Of a DNA stretch of 7,377 nt, positions 1 through 6,229 are shown in pieces. The translations under genes and the position numbers were made by a program. Within the stretch, counting starts at the first letter, position 1, and every line of letters begins with the position of its first letter. The notes under the pieces are model-generated. The model was not told the origin of the DNA and did no database searches. It was given only the letters and a program-made list of their open reading frames with translations. Origin of the DNA: Microcoleaceae cyanobacterium UBA11344 (GTDB lineage: Bacteria; Cyanobacteriota; Cyanobacteriia; Cyanobacteriales; Microcoleaceae); contig DMYK01000087.1 of the NCBI GenBank assembly GCA_003483675.1, forward strand, positions 4,192 through 11,568. The letters are read 5' to 3'.

Positions 1-1149
1 GGCGATCGAGTAGCAGTACCCCACATCATAGAATTGCTCAACGATCCCGACTCCTATGCAGTCTCTTTGAGGGCTGCCGAAGCCCTGGGAAAAATTGGCA
101 CGGAAACAGCCCTAGCAGGTCTACTGAGGGCCCTCAACCATGACGACTCGACCGTGCGCGGGAGTGCAGTTTCTGCCCTGGGCGAAATCAGCAGCGAGGT
201 GGCTGTGGTGGCGGTAATCCGATCGCTCTGCGATCGAGACATTTTCGTGCGCGGCCGGGCCGCCGAAGCCCTTGGGAACATCAACACAGCCGGAGATGCG
301 AACTTGCTCCGTATGATCGCATCAGGTCTGGCGATCGCGATCGACGACAGCGAATCCTACGTGCGTTGGAGGGTGGCTGCTGCTTTCGGGCAAATTGGGA
401 CGACGGAGGCTGTAGCGGGTTTACAGCGGTTGCTGGGGGACGAAACCTCTGGTGTGCGCCACAGGGCTATAAAATCCCTCGGTCAAATCGGCTCGGCTGC
501 TGCTATTTCAGCTTTGTCAGCAGCTTTAAACCTGGAATTTGCTGACTGTCGCGCCCTGGCGGCCCAACAGTTACAAAGCCTCGGCACTGAGGAAGAACCA
601 GTGAATTTTGATACCGCAGCCTCCGTAGATTCCTCAAGTAGCAAACTGCCCAACATCTTAATTTCCTCCGAAGCCGAAGCCAACGAATACATTCTCGATC
701 GCACTGCGGGGCGTAAGCTCAAATACTTAATCTCGATCGCCAGTCCAGGCGTCGCCGATCCCAGAAGTTTCGATCGAGTTCCCAACCGACTGCGGCTGGA
801 GTTTAACGACCTCGACACCCCCGTTGACGACCCCGATCGCATTTTGCCTAGCCTTGAGGATGTACTCAAAATTATCGACTTCGCCCTCAAAATGTCGCCA
901 CACTTCGGCTACGCTCAGTGCGACGCAACTGGCAAACTTGCTGTCTCTAGCCAAGAAGGTATCAGCCGTTCAACGGCTGTGGCTTTGACGGTTTGCGCTG
1001 CCGTTTTGGGCCGGGGCCAAGAACGGGAAGCTTGGGCGCTGGTGCTAGCCGCCAGACCCCAAGCTCGACCAAATCGGTGGATTGTTGAATTAGCAGATGA
1101 AGCTTTGGTCAGAGACGGTAAGTTAGCAGCAGCGATCGATCAGTTTTGA
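1..1149 (+). CDS. HEAT-repeat protein fused to a degenerate protein tyrosine phosphatase domain (5' partial)
   Basis: The reading frame is open from base 1 (GDRVAVPHIIELL...), so the gene starts outside the window; the TTG at 34 is internal. About six HEAT/PBS-lyase-type repeats cover roughly bases 13-590, each ending in an A..ALG.IG-like helix (AAEALGKIG, AVSALGEIS, AAEALGNIN, AAAFGQIG, AIKSLGQIG, AAQQLQSLG). A Ser-rich linker follows. From about 700 to the end the protein matches the COG5350 predicted tyrosine phosphatase pattern: KYLISI, FDRVPNRLRLEFNDLD, the P-loop GISRSTA, then ARPQARPNRWIVELADEAL and DGKLAAAI. The family P-loop is HCxxGISRS; here the HC pair is SS (codons 946-951), so cysteine-dependent catalysis should be lost. 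The residues just before the P-loop (901-930) derive from an inserted hairpin repeat. HEAT repeats normally bind proteins, so a scaffold or phosphoprotein-binding role is plausible, as inference. The HEAT call is firm and the phosphatase-fold call fairly firm. Confidence 0.85.
   Translation, partial: GDRVAVPHIIELLNDPDSYAVSLRAAEALGKIGTETALAGLLRALNHDDSTVRGSAVSALGEISSEVAVVAVIRSLCDRDIFVRGRAAEALGNINTAGDANLLRMIASGLAIAIDDSESYVRWRVAAAFGQIGTTEAVAGLQRLLGDETSGVRHRAIKSLGQIGSAAAISALSAALNLEFADCRALAAQQLQSLGTEEEPVNFDTAASVDSSSSKLPNILISSEAEANEYILDRTAGRKLKYLISIASPGVADPRSFDRVPNRLRLEFNDLDTPVDDPDRILPSLEDVLKIIDFALKMSPHFGYAQCDATGKLAVSSQEGISRSTAVALTVCAAVLGRGQEREAWALVLAARPQARPNRWIVELADEALVRDGKLAAAIDQF
901..920 (+). 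repeat. Hairpin repeat copy inside a coding region
   Basis: The sequence CACTTCGGCTACGCTCAGTG matches the reverse complement of the intergenic repeat at 1209-1228 at 16 of 20 positions. It has complementary CACT/AGTG ends where the other copy has CCCT/AGGG, so positions 2 and 19 change together and keep the pairing. It is read in frame as HFGYAQ and sits directly before the phosphatase P-loop. Confidence 0.6.
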
Positions 1150-1208
1150 GCTGTCCGAGTGTCCGAGTATCCTCCTATAGAGAATTGGGAAAATCTTCCC
1201 TCTTTGTA

Positions 1209-1228
1209 CCCTGAGCGCAGTCGAAGGG
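1209..1228. repeat. Cyanobacterial 20-base hairpin repeat
   Basis: CCCTGAGCGCAGTCGAAGGG is an imperfect palindrome; its reverse complement reads CCCTTCGACTGCGCTCAGGG, a dispersed repeat form I recognise from filamentous cyanobacterial and other bacterial genomes. It lies 60 bases past the HEAT gene stop and could act as an RNA 3'-end structure, but it lacks a T-run. Confidence 0.65.
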
Positions 1229-1230
1229 CC

Positions 1231-1319
1231 TTCTTCCCTCTTCCCTCTTCCTTCCCGGCGTTACATCCGTGACAGAATCCGTTGCCGAACTTCCCTCTTC
1301 CTTCTTCCCTCTTCCTTCT
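1231..1319. repeat. Short tandem pyrimidine repeats (TTCCCTC type)
   Basis: Two pyrimidine-only tracts on this strand (1231-1256 and 1290-1319) are built from TTCCCTC and TTCCT units. They are separated by 33 bases of ordinary sequence (1257-1289). Heptameric short tandemly repeated repetitive (STRR) sequences of this kind are common between cyanobacterial genes. Confidence 0.75.
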
Positions 1320-1495
1320 GCTATAGTTCGATCGACTGTCGCATTTGTGACATTCTGTAGCAGTCGTCGGGTGCTAAAACAAAAATCGTCAAGCGTCAGC
1401 CACCGTGCTAGCTGCGAAGACTCCAAAGTTGAGGAATCGGGTGCATTGTCGAACAGACAAGATCAGCTTTGGGTCACTCTCTGGGCAAAAGGCTA

Positions 1496-1513
1496 AGGCA
1501 GAATTTTCTGCCT
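1496..1513. repeat. Perfect 8-bp-arm palindrome in the kinase upstream region
   Basis: AGGCAGAA-TT-TTCTGCCT is a perfect inverted repeat followed by ATATTATTTC. It could be a weak terminator for leftover transcription from the upstream gene or a protein-binding site. The sequence alone does not decide between them. Confidence 0.5.
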
Positions 1514-1684
1514 ATATTATTTCATGTTGGGAAAATTCATTGCCTCCATAAATTTTTCTTTCCTTTTGCCTGGAGAGGACTTTTAAAGGTCGAAAAATAA
1601 TTGGGCAACAGCCATCAGGAACCTAATTATCTATTAGAGTTCGATCGCATTTAACTTTCTGCTATGAAATGACAAGAATAGCAG

Positions 1685-3778
1685 ATGCTTTGTCGGAGAT
1701 GTCTATTGAAAAATAGACCATGTTTTCCGTTTAGGGAACTTAAGAACGTGTTAGATTTTAGCAGAGTATGTTTTCAAAGACAGCGGTTGCATATTTCCCA
1801 ACTTAACTTCCTGACAAAAGCAGGTCATCAAGCCAGTGTATCGGTTGCATTTTTGGCAATTCAGGGCGATTCGGAAGGAGAATTACAACCATTAAAACAG
1901 CAGGATAAACCTGTTGAAACACCTGTTGTAACTAATGAAAAAAAACGCAATTTATCTGAAGTTAAGTCGCGCCATATTCCGCAAAATGCGGTGGCTGGGA
2001 AAACCGATCGCCAAAAATCAGCCGACGATTCTGGAGGAAGCTCGTTCTTGAGAAGGAGCGATATTTGGCAATCTCAAATCGGCAGTTGGGGCATTCATCA
2101 CAAAATTGGCTGCGGGTATTTCGTGGCAATAGGAATCGGTTTTTTGGGTTCGCTGAGTGGACTGCTAATCGCCGACTACCACCAAGGACAAGGAGTAAAA
2201 CAACTCAATGACGCTCACCTGCAAGCGCAATTGCTGGGCAATTTTAAAGATGCAGCGCTGGCGGCGCAATTGCAGGGATCGCAGCTAGATTCTTTTGTAG
2301 ACAATTCAGCCAAACTGCAATTGCAAAAAGAGCTGTTGTTCGGGAGTATTACTAAGGCGAAAAACCTGCGATTGCAAATAGAAAAGTTTGCCGACAGCCA
2401 ACCCGCTTGGCTAGCAATAAAGCCTGAAAATCTCAAGGCTTTATTGCAAGATTGCACAGCAGATTTAGACTCCTACGCTGATACTCTCAACTATACTTTG
2501 CAGCAAATCGAGCGATCCTCTTCGAGGGCTTCGCTAACGCAATTATCACCAGCGGAGATAGAGTCAGCCCGAAAATTGCTCGCAATCGAAAGCGGATCGG
2601 GTGCACAACAACTCGACAGTCACCTTCAGGAATTGAGCAAAATCCTCGACATAGCCCAGCAGCAGGAACAGCAAAGCGGTGAAGTGATGGAGGACGCGCA
2701 AGGCATCGAAAAGGCGATAATTATAATTAGTATGCTGCTGTCGGTAGCGGTGTCTGGAATTGTGGCTGACCGCACCAGTCGGGCGATCGCCAAACCTGTT
2801 ATCAGCATCACTCAGGTGGCCGAACAAGTAGCCTCCGAGTCGAATTTTGACTTGCGAGCCCCCGTCACCGCACAAGGCGAAATAGGCTCTCTGGCTGTCT
2901 CTCTCAATCACCTAATCGAGCGGGTTTCGGAACATACAAAAGAATTACAACAAGCTAAGGAAGTCGCCATCGCCGCTAACACCGCTAAAAGCCAGTTTTT
3001 AGCAAATATGAGCCACGAATTGCGGACACCTTTAAATGCGATTATCGGCTACAGTCAACTACTTGTAGAAGATGCTGAGGATGGGGGATTTGATGATTGC
3101 GTACCAGACTTGCAGAAGATTGAGAAAGCAGGCGCGCACCTGCTATCTTTAATTAATGATATCCTCGATTTGTCTAAAATTGAAGCGGGGGGGATGAAAC
3201 TAGAAATCGAGGAATTTGACATCAAATCGCTGATTGAGAATGTGGCGAGTGTAGCGAAACCGTCCCTAGAGAAAAATGGCAATGTTTTAGAAATTGAGTG
3301 CGATCGCACTGCGGGCACAATGCACACAGATTTTGGGAAATTGCGGCAGGTTTTGGTGCACTTGCTGAGTAATGCTGCTAAGTTTACCAAAAATGGCAGG
3401 GTGAAAGTCAGTGTCAGCCGCATTGTAGGAAGTGGAAAATTGAATCCAGCAGGGCGATCGGCTATTGACAATTCAATTGCTGCGGGTGCAACTCATTCTG
3501 TCACCATAGCTTGTCCTTTGCTGAATGTTCAAGAGTCGGATTGGATTTGTTTATCTGTTAAAGATACCGGAATTGGAATGTCCCAAGCACAGCAGCACAA
3601 GTTGTTTGAAGCTTTTGTGCAAGCTGACTCTTCGGCAACGCGACAATACGGCGGCACGGGATTGGGGCTGACAATTAGCCGCTACTATTGTCGGATGATG
3701 GGCGGCGAGATTTTGGTGGAAAGTGAGGAGGGGAAAGGGTCTATTTTTACTGTGCGTTTACCGGCGGGAAATGGGTGA
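1685..3778 (+). CDS. Membrane-bound HAMP sensor histidine kinase
   Basis: This is a two-component sensor kinase of the cytoplasmic membrane that should autophosphorylate on His and pass the phosphate to a separate response regulator. From the ATG at 1685 (697 residues) the order is: polar N-terminal tail (1-140); TM1 (about 142-164); extracytoplasmic, Gln/Leu-rich helical sensor region (165-342) without a recognisable ligand domain; TM2 (about 343-361); HAMP (about 362-415); HisKA with H444 in SHELRTPLN; and HATPase_c with N-box N563 (LLSNAAKFT), G1 box DTGIGM (D627), F-box FEAF (641-644) and G2 box GGTGLGL (656-662). All catalytic motifs are intact and no receiver domain is present. The start is doubtful: ATG 1685 has no clear Shine-Dalgarno, no other in-frame ATG comes before TM2, and a TTG at 2048 has GGAGGA nine bases upstream and would place TM1 near the N-terminus. 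No regulator gene is adjacent, so it is an orphan here. Its ligand cannot be told from sequence. Confidence 0.93.
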   Translation: MLCRRCLLKNRPCFPFRELKNVLDFSRVCFQRQRLHISQLNFLTKAGHQASVSVAFLAIQGDSEGELQPLKQQDKPVETPVVTNEKKRNLSEVKSRHIPQNAVAGKTDRQKSADDSGGSSFLRRSDIWQSQIGSWGIHHKIGCGYFVAIGIGFLGSLSGLLIADYHQGQGVKQLNDAHLQAQLLGNFKDAALAAQLQGSQLDSFVDNSAKLQLQKELLFGSITKAKNLRLQIEKFADSQPAWLAIKPENLKALLQDCTADLDSYADTLNYTLQQIERSSSRASLTQLSPAEIESARKLLAIESGSGAQQLDSHLQELSKILDIAQQQEQQSGEVMEDAQGIEKAIIIISMLLSVAVSGIVADRTSRAIAKPVISITQVAEQVASESNFDLRAPVTAQGEIGSLAVSLNHLIERVSEHTKELQQAKEVAIAANTAKSQFLANMSHELRTPLNAIIGYSQLLVEDAEDGGFDDCVPDLQKIEKAGAHLLSLINDILDLSKIEAGGMKLEIEEFDIKSLIENVASVAKPSLEKNGNVLEIECDRTAGTMHTDFGKLRQVLVHLLSNAAKFTKNGRVKVSVSRIVGSGKLNPAGRSAIDNSIAAGATHSVTIACPLLNVQESDWICLSVKDTGIGMSQAQQHKLFEAFVQADSSATRQYGGTGLGLTISRYYCRMMGGEILVESEEGKGSIFTVRLPAGNG
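2033..2050 (+). promoter_or_regulatory. Shine-Dalgarno-like site with alternative TTG start for the kinase
   Basis: GGAGGA (2033-2038) lies nine bases before an in-frame TTG (2048-2050, residue 122 of the long form). Starting here gives a 576-residue kinase beginning shortly before the TM1 anchor, the usual layout for this class. The 121 residues upstream are polar and low in family-like motifs. The GGAGGA could also be a chance Gly-Gly coding sequence. Confidence 0.35.
2513..2540 (+). repeat. Probable dispersed cyanobacterial repeat inside the kinase gene
   Basis: This stretch contains the small hairpin CCTC-TTC-GAGG followed by GCTTCGCTAACGC, wording I recognise from dispersed repeats in filamentous cyanobacteria. 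In this frame it codes [10 protein letters not shown], a Ser-rich patch in the extracytoplasmic helical region. Only one copy is in the window, so repeat status rests on recall. Confidence 0.4.
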
Positions 3779-3789
3779 TCAGGCGCTCT

Positions 3790-3822
3790 AGATCCCCGAC
3801 TTCTTTAAGAAGTCGGGGATCT
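3790..3822. terminator. Long hairpin between convergent genes, probable bidirectional terminator / dispersed repeat
   Basis: The arm AGATCCCCGACTTCTT (3790-3805) and its exact reverse complement (3807-3822) are separated by one T. This GATCCCCGACTTCTT element is a repeat familiar from many cyanobacterial genomes. It starts 11 bases after the kinase stop, and the convergent operon ends at 3892, so it is well placed to stop transcription from both sides. No T-run follows it on either strand, so it may be an RNA-stabilising 3' hairpin instead. Confidence 0.65.
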
Positions 3823-3891
3823 GGGTATTCTGTTACCACGTATTTCTTAGTAGGAACTGCTTAAGATATCCAGTGATTTGAGATTGAGATA

Positions 3892-4479
3892 TTACCAAAT
3901 CTTTGTTATTCCCGTAGGAAGACCGACTCGCATGAAGAATCTAGCAAAAGCTTGAGATAAATGCTCACGGTAGGGAGGAAGTAAACGAAGCCTAGATTGC
4001 TCTCTGCTTTGCAATAGAGATTCAATAAAAGTACGCGGTAAAGTGTATACATCATGAAAATCAACAATACGGTGAGTTAATCTCAGTTCCCCAATTTCTC
4101 CCTCATTAAGCATTGCAAGATTCCAGATGTATCCATTCTTGATATCGTCGCAATATCTCCCCCAGGCTTTGGAAGTTGGATTTTGACCCGCATCTCTCAT
4201 CGCCTGAACCCAGCCCTCCCTATACTGACTTAGTGAGAAATGGGGACAGATGATTACATTTTCTACTTTCCTATTTTCTAAATCACATCCTTGGGTCATT
4301 ACCACAGCATCAATCTCATCTGCCTCAACTAATGACTTGAGTATTTCAACTTCTGGGTTAATTCGTGGCTCAATATGTTTAGAAGCCCAACGAACCACAG
4401 GACAATTGAGAATAATGTCTCCCTGTGTTAATTCAACACTTGCGTCTACCGCCTCATACCAAAGCTTATTCGTCATCAT
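3892..4479 (-). CDS. Uncharacterised protein with TQGCDLE motif, last gene of the TIGR04255 operon
   Basis: A 195-residue soluble protein with no signal peptide or membrane segment. I do not know a named function. Features that look like conserved family motifs are: an N-terminal LTQGDIILNCPV (17-28); AVVMTQGCDLENRKV (58-72) with a single Cys inside a CDL motif after a hydrophobic strand; VIICPHF (75-81); VDFHDVYTLP (139-148); and a C-terminal block 168-188 containing PPYREHLSQAF and MRVGLP. The CDL cysteine could be catalytic, redox or metal-binding, but nothing shows which. The start is one of two consecutive ATG codons (4479 or 4476), both within the end of the upstream gene, whose stop TAA is at 4466-4468. 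The 14-base overlap and weak ribosome site suggest translational coupling. It is the 3'-most gene of three. Confidence 0.85.
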   Translation of the reverse strand: MMTNKLWYEAVDASVELTQGDIILNCPVVRWASKHIEPRINPEVEILKSLVEADEIDAVVMTQGCDLENRKVENVIICPHFSLSQYREGWVQAMRDAGQNPTSKAWGRYCDDIKNGYIWNLAMLNEGEIGELRLTHRIVDFHDVYTLPRTFIESLLQSREQSRLRLLPPYREHLSQAFARFFMRVGLPTGITKIW

Positions 4480-4942
4480 CTTCGAGTCGGTAGCTATCGA
4501 TTATAATATTAGGTTTCCAAGTTGAAAGCTTATTGGTTTTGACCTCAATTTCTTTGCGAAATAAAACTTTATGCTGATGAGGTACAACAAATACGCCTCT
4601 CCAAAATGGTTCTTCTTCATCTGCTTCCAAACCAGCATCTGCTTCAAGCTTTTGAAATTTAGGTTGCGAGCGTGGAACTGCTTTTGACGGGGGATTTGTG
4701 GAAGGGGTTAAAAATTTTCCACGCCTCGCGCTTGCTAATGTCTGAACAAAACCAACATTCTGTCCAACAATAGATCTAGCCAAGTCATGTACAGCTATAT
4801 CATCAGAACGTACCGAACGAACCGGAGCAATAGGATGACTGGGAAATTTTTGTCGCTCTCGTTTTTTGAAAGTTGTTGCAACAATTGCAAACTCTTCTTC
4901 TTCCTGGTAAAGTGGTTCAGCTTGTGACAGAATTGTAGTCAT
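4466..4942 (-). CDS. Uncharacterised 158-residue protein, middle gene of the TIGR04255 operon
   Basis: I do not recognise this protein. The N-terminus has an acidic EEEE patch, followed by a basic stretch (TFKKRERQKF). The middle (about 80-105) is rich in Pro, Ser and Lys and probably disordered. The C-terminal part (about 110-150: FWRGVFVVPHQHKVLF, then ...WKPNIIID) alternates hydrophobic residues like a small beta domain, and the protein ends in an acidic LEDDDE tail. There is no signal peptide or membrane segment. The start is well supported: a GGAGGGG Shine-Dalgarno formed by the last codons of the TIGR04255 gene lies eight bases before the ATG. The upstream stop is four bases away and the downstream gene overlaps by 14 bases, so all three should be co-translated. 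Such a charged, partly disordered protein could be an adaptor between its two neighbours, as inference. Confidence 0.8.
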   Translation of the reverse strand: MTTILSQAEPLYQEEEEFAIVATTFKKRERQKFPSHPIAPVRSVRSDDIAVHDLARSIVGQNVGFVQTLASARRGKFLTPSTNPPSKAVPRSQPKFQKLEADAGLEADEEEPFWRGVFVVPHQHKVLFRKEIEVKTNKLSTWKPNIIIDSYRLEDDDE

Positions 4943-4946
4943 AATT

Positions 4947-5768
4947 TTATCCCCTCCGCTGCCAAATTTTTGTTTGAGTCTCTTGATCTGTCAAATCAGC
5001 AAATGCACATACGATCCACTCATGTGCTATGTCAAACCAATTTTGTAATCTCTCCCGCGAAGTGTAATTTCCAATACCTCGTACAGTAAGCTCGAACAAA
5101 AGAGTTGACTTTTCATTAAGAATGATGGGCTTGACTGATGTGTGCAATCTACCAAGTTCATCAGGTAAATCAAAAACTGTAGACCAGCTAATACTTTGAG
5201 GATGAGCGAGAAACCTTGGAGAATTTGCTTTCCAGCTAAGATCAGGAAAAACTTTACCAATATCTTCAAGTGTCAACCAAGCCTGTCCTTGTGGAATTTG
5301 ATTAACATAAGTTAGCTCATATTGGAGTGGTTGAATCTTTCCTAGTTCAGCCTCCGCTAAGAAGTCATCAAAGCTAGCCAGATGAGCTTGAAAATTGCTA
5401 ATCAGACTGTCATACCTCAGATATTCGCTTTCTACGCTAACCTTTCTCCAATTATGAATAAATCGATCTCGCTGAATCTGAATAATTCTTGTCTCATCTT
5501 CGCTGATAAACCAAACTCTAGGTAACGGCAGAATGTTGGTGAGTTCCAAGGGTGGCTCAACATTGCGATCGTCAAAAATCTCGACTCTTGGCGCGATCGG
5601 AAAAACATCATCACAAAATGGATATTCAGGCTGAAATCTTTGCCATAATAGACCGATATGAGGAGAAAGTAATCCCTCAAGGGATGGAAACATCACACTA
5701 CAAGCCACTTCCATCACCGGTGGCCGATCGTAAGACGGTAGTTTTCCGGTGTCTGCTCCGACTATCAC
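4947..5768 (-). CDS. TIGR04255 family protein, first gene of a three-gene operon
   Basis: A 273-residue cytoplasmic protein of the TIGR04255 family, described as sporadically distributed and without known function. Family-like blocks are: YDRPPVMEVACSVMF near the N-terminus (13-27), HIGLLWQRFQPEYP (37-50), PRVWFISED (83-91), QIQRDRFIHNWRK (97-109) followed by Y119 in LRYD, and QYELTYVNQIP (149-159). Length is near what I recall for the family (about 260). The start is GTG at 5768: the frame closes upstream at TGA 5787-5789, and the first in-frame ATG (residue 19) falls inside the conserved N-terminal block. A GGGA about nine bases upstream is a weak ribosome site. It lies about 30 bases after the predicted transcription start. 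The last codons supply the Shine-Dalgarno of the next gene. The gene carries three CGATCG sites near its 5' end, unlike the two genes after it. Family assignment is by recall of conserved blocks. Confidence 0.85.
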   Translation of the reverse strand: MIVGADTGKLPSYDRPPVMEVACSVMFPSLEGLLSPHIGLLWQRFQPEYPFCDDVFPIAPRVEIFDDRNVEPPLELTNILPLPRVWFISEDETRIIQIQRDRFIHNWRKVSVESEYLRYDSLISNFQAHLASFDDFLAEAELGKIQPLQYELTYVNQIPQGQAWLTLEDIGKVFPDLSWKANSPRFLAHPQSISWSTVFDLPDELGRLHTSVKPIILNEKSTLLFELTVRGIGNYTSRERLQNWFDIAHEWIVCAFADLTDQETQTKIWQRRG

Positions 5769-5786
5769 ATTAACTGTCCCATTTAC

Positions 5787-5798
5787 TCAGTACACTGA
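5787..5798. promoter_or_regulatory. Palindrome at the predicted transcription start, possible operator
   Basis: TCAGT-AC-ACTGA is a 5-bp-arm inverted repeat directly downstream of the -10 box, covering the first transcribed bases. A repressor bound here would block the promoter. The arms are short enough that chance is possible, and no regulator gene is next to the operon. Confidence 0.35.
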
Positions 5799-5805
5799 TA
5801 CACAG

Positions 5806-5834
5806 ATTATACTTTACTATCCAGACTAACTCAA
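5806..5834 (-). promoter_or_regulatory. Sigma-70-type promoter of the TIGR04255 operon
   Basis: On the - strand TTGAGT (5834-5829) and TATAAT (5811-5806) are separated by exactly 17 bases. The -10 is a perfect consensus and the -35 matches four of six. Transcription would start near 5799, giving a leader of about 30 bases before the GTG at 5768. Confidence 0.7.
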
Positions 5835-6229
5835 GAGCCAGCAGATTCATGTAGTACAGCTTACCATCCCTGTTTTGTTAGTGAAGGAGAGACAGACACA
5901 CTCCCCAGCGAGGGCGATCGCACAGAAAGATCAGGTTTCGCGATCGGGGGAAAGTTGGGTGCGATCGATTTTCGGGAGTCGCCCAATTTTTCAGGCGGTG
6001 ATGGGGCCCAATGTGGTTGAATCGGTTGGAAAAGTAAAATGTTCCAGAGACGATTTAGCAACATAACGGCTCAAATCAGCAGCGGCAGACAAACTCGAAC
6101 TTAGCACAAGGGGCTTTCGTCCGTCCGCTGGATTTGAATTGTTATATATGCAACCTTACAAGTATTAAGTGGCTGCTTCAAAAACCGTCTGCAAAGCAAT
6201 TTTGTAACCCTCAAGACTAAATCATATTT
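5835..6229. other. Intergenic spacer with HIP1 sites and an attC-like repeat, no convincing gene
   Basis: The spacer lies between the TIGR04255 promoter and the 3' end of the ParA gene. Its left part (to about 6000) carries a full HIP1 octamer at 5914-5921 and further CGATCG copies near 5941 and 5963. The short frames on both strands there are rich in HIP1-derived codons and resemble no protein. The right part holds the inverted repeat at 6061-6147 and then AT-rich sequence. No terminator hairpin is visible downstream of the ParA stop. Confidence 0.6.
6061..6147 (+). other. attC-like imperfect inverted repeat (possible integron cassette recombination site)
   Basis: The outer arms ATAAC (6063-6067) and GTTAT (6141-6145) pair. 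A three-base poorly paired spacer follows (GGC against ATT), then seven pairs TCAAATC/GATTTGA (6071-6077 with 6131-6137). A two-base AG bulge (6078-6079) comes next, then six pairs CAGCGG/CCGCTG (6080-6085 with 6125-6130), and a 39-base terminal loop. This matches the attC plan of R-box, unpaired central spacer, L-box with extrahelical bases on one arm, and variable end, and the length is in the attC range. The outer boxes ACATAAC and GTTATAT fit RYYYAAC/GTTRRRY with one mismatch each. The bulge on the left arm favours + orientation. No integrase gene is in the window, so a CALIN-type orphan site or an unrelated hairpin repeat are both possible. Confidence 0.5.

Larger units (their letters stand above)
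1150..1684. other. 535-base intergenic spacer with repeats, no gene seen
   Basis: No reading frame here looks like a real protein; the short frames translate repeat sequence. The spacer holds a tandem GTCCGAGT pair (1153-1168), a 20-base hairpin repeat (1209-1228), two pyrimidine tracts (1231-1256, 1290-1319), and a palindrome (1496-1513). The last 170 bases are AT-richer and should contain the kinase promoter. I see no convincing -35/-10 pair; TTGGGC at 1601 and TAATTA at 1624 are 17 apart, but the -10 is poor. Confidence 0.7.

Noticed and set aside
1231..1319. CRISPR-like array in the repeated spacer
   Set aside because: Units are only about 7 bases, tandem and without unique spacers; this is STRR sequence.
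1175..1496. Short frames on both strands over the pyrimidine repeats
   Set aside because: Their translations are products of the STRR tracts and the hairpin repeat (for example FDCAQG), with no ribosome site or domain.
1601..1629. Promoter TTGGGC-17-TAATTA for the kinase
   Set aside because: Spacing is right but the -10 matches consensus at only two of six positions.
5824..5884. Second attC-like pair ACTAAC...GTTAGT across 61 bases
   Set aside because: Only the outer six bases pair well; the inner L-box positions do not. It also overlaps the -35 box of the operon promoter. Probably chance.
5875..6066. Short + strand frame of 63 codons whose stop lies in the attC-like R-box
   Set aside because: It begins with TTG, lacks a ribosome site, and its first half is translated HIP1-rich sequence; no family resemblance. 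Kept only as a geometric remark in the attC finding.
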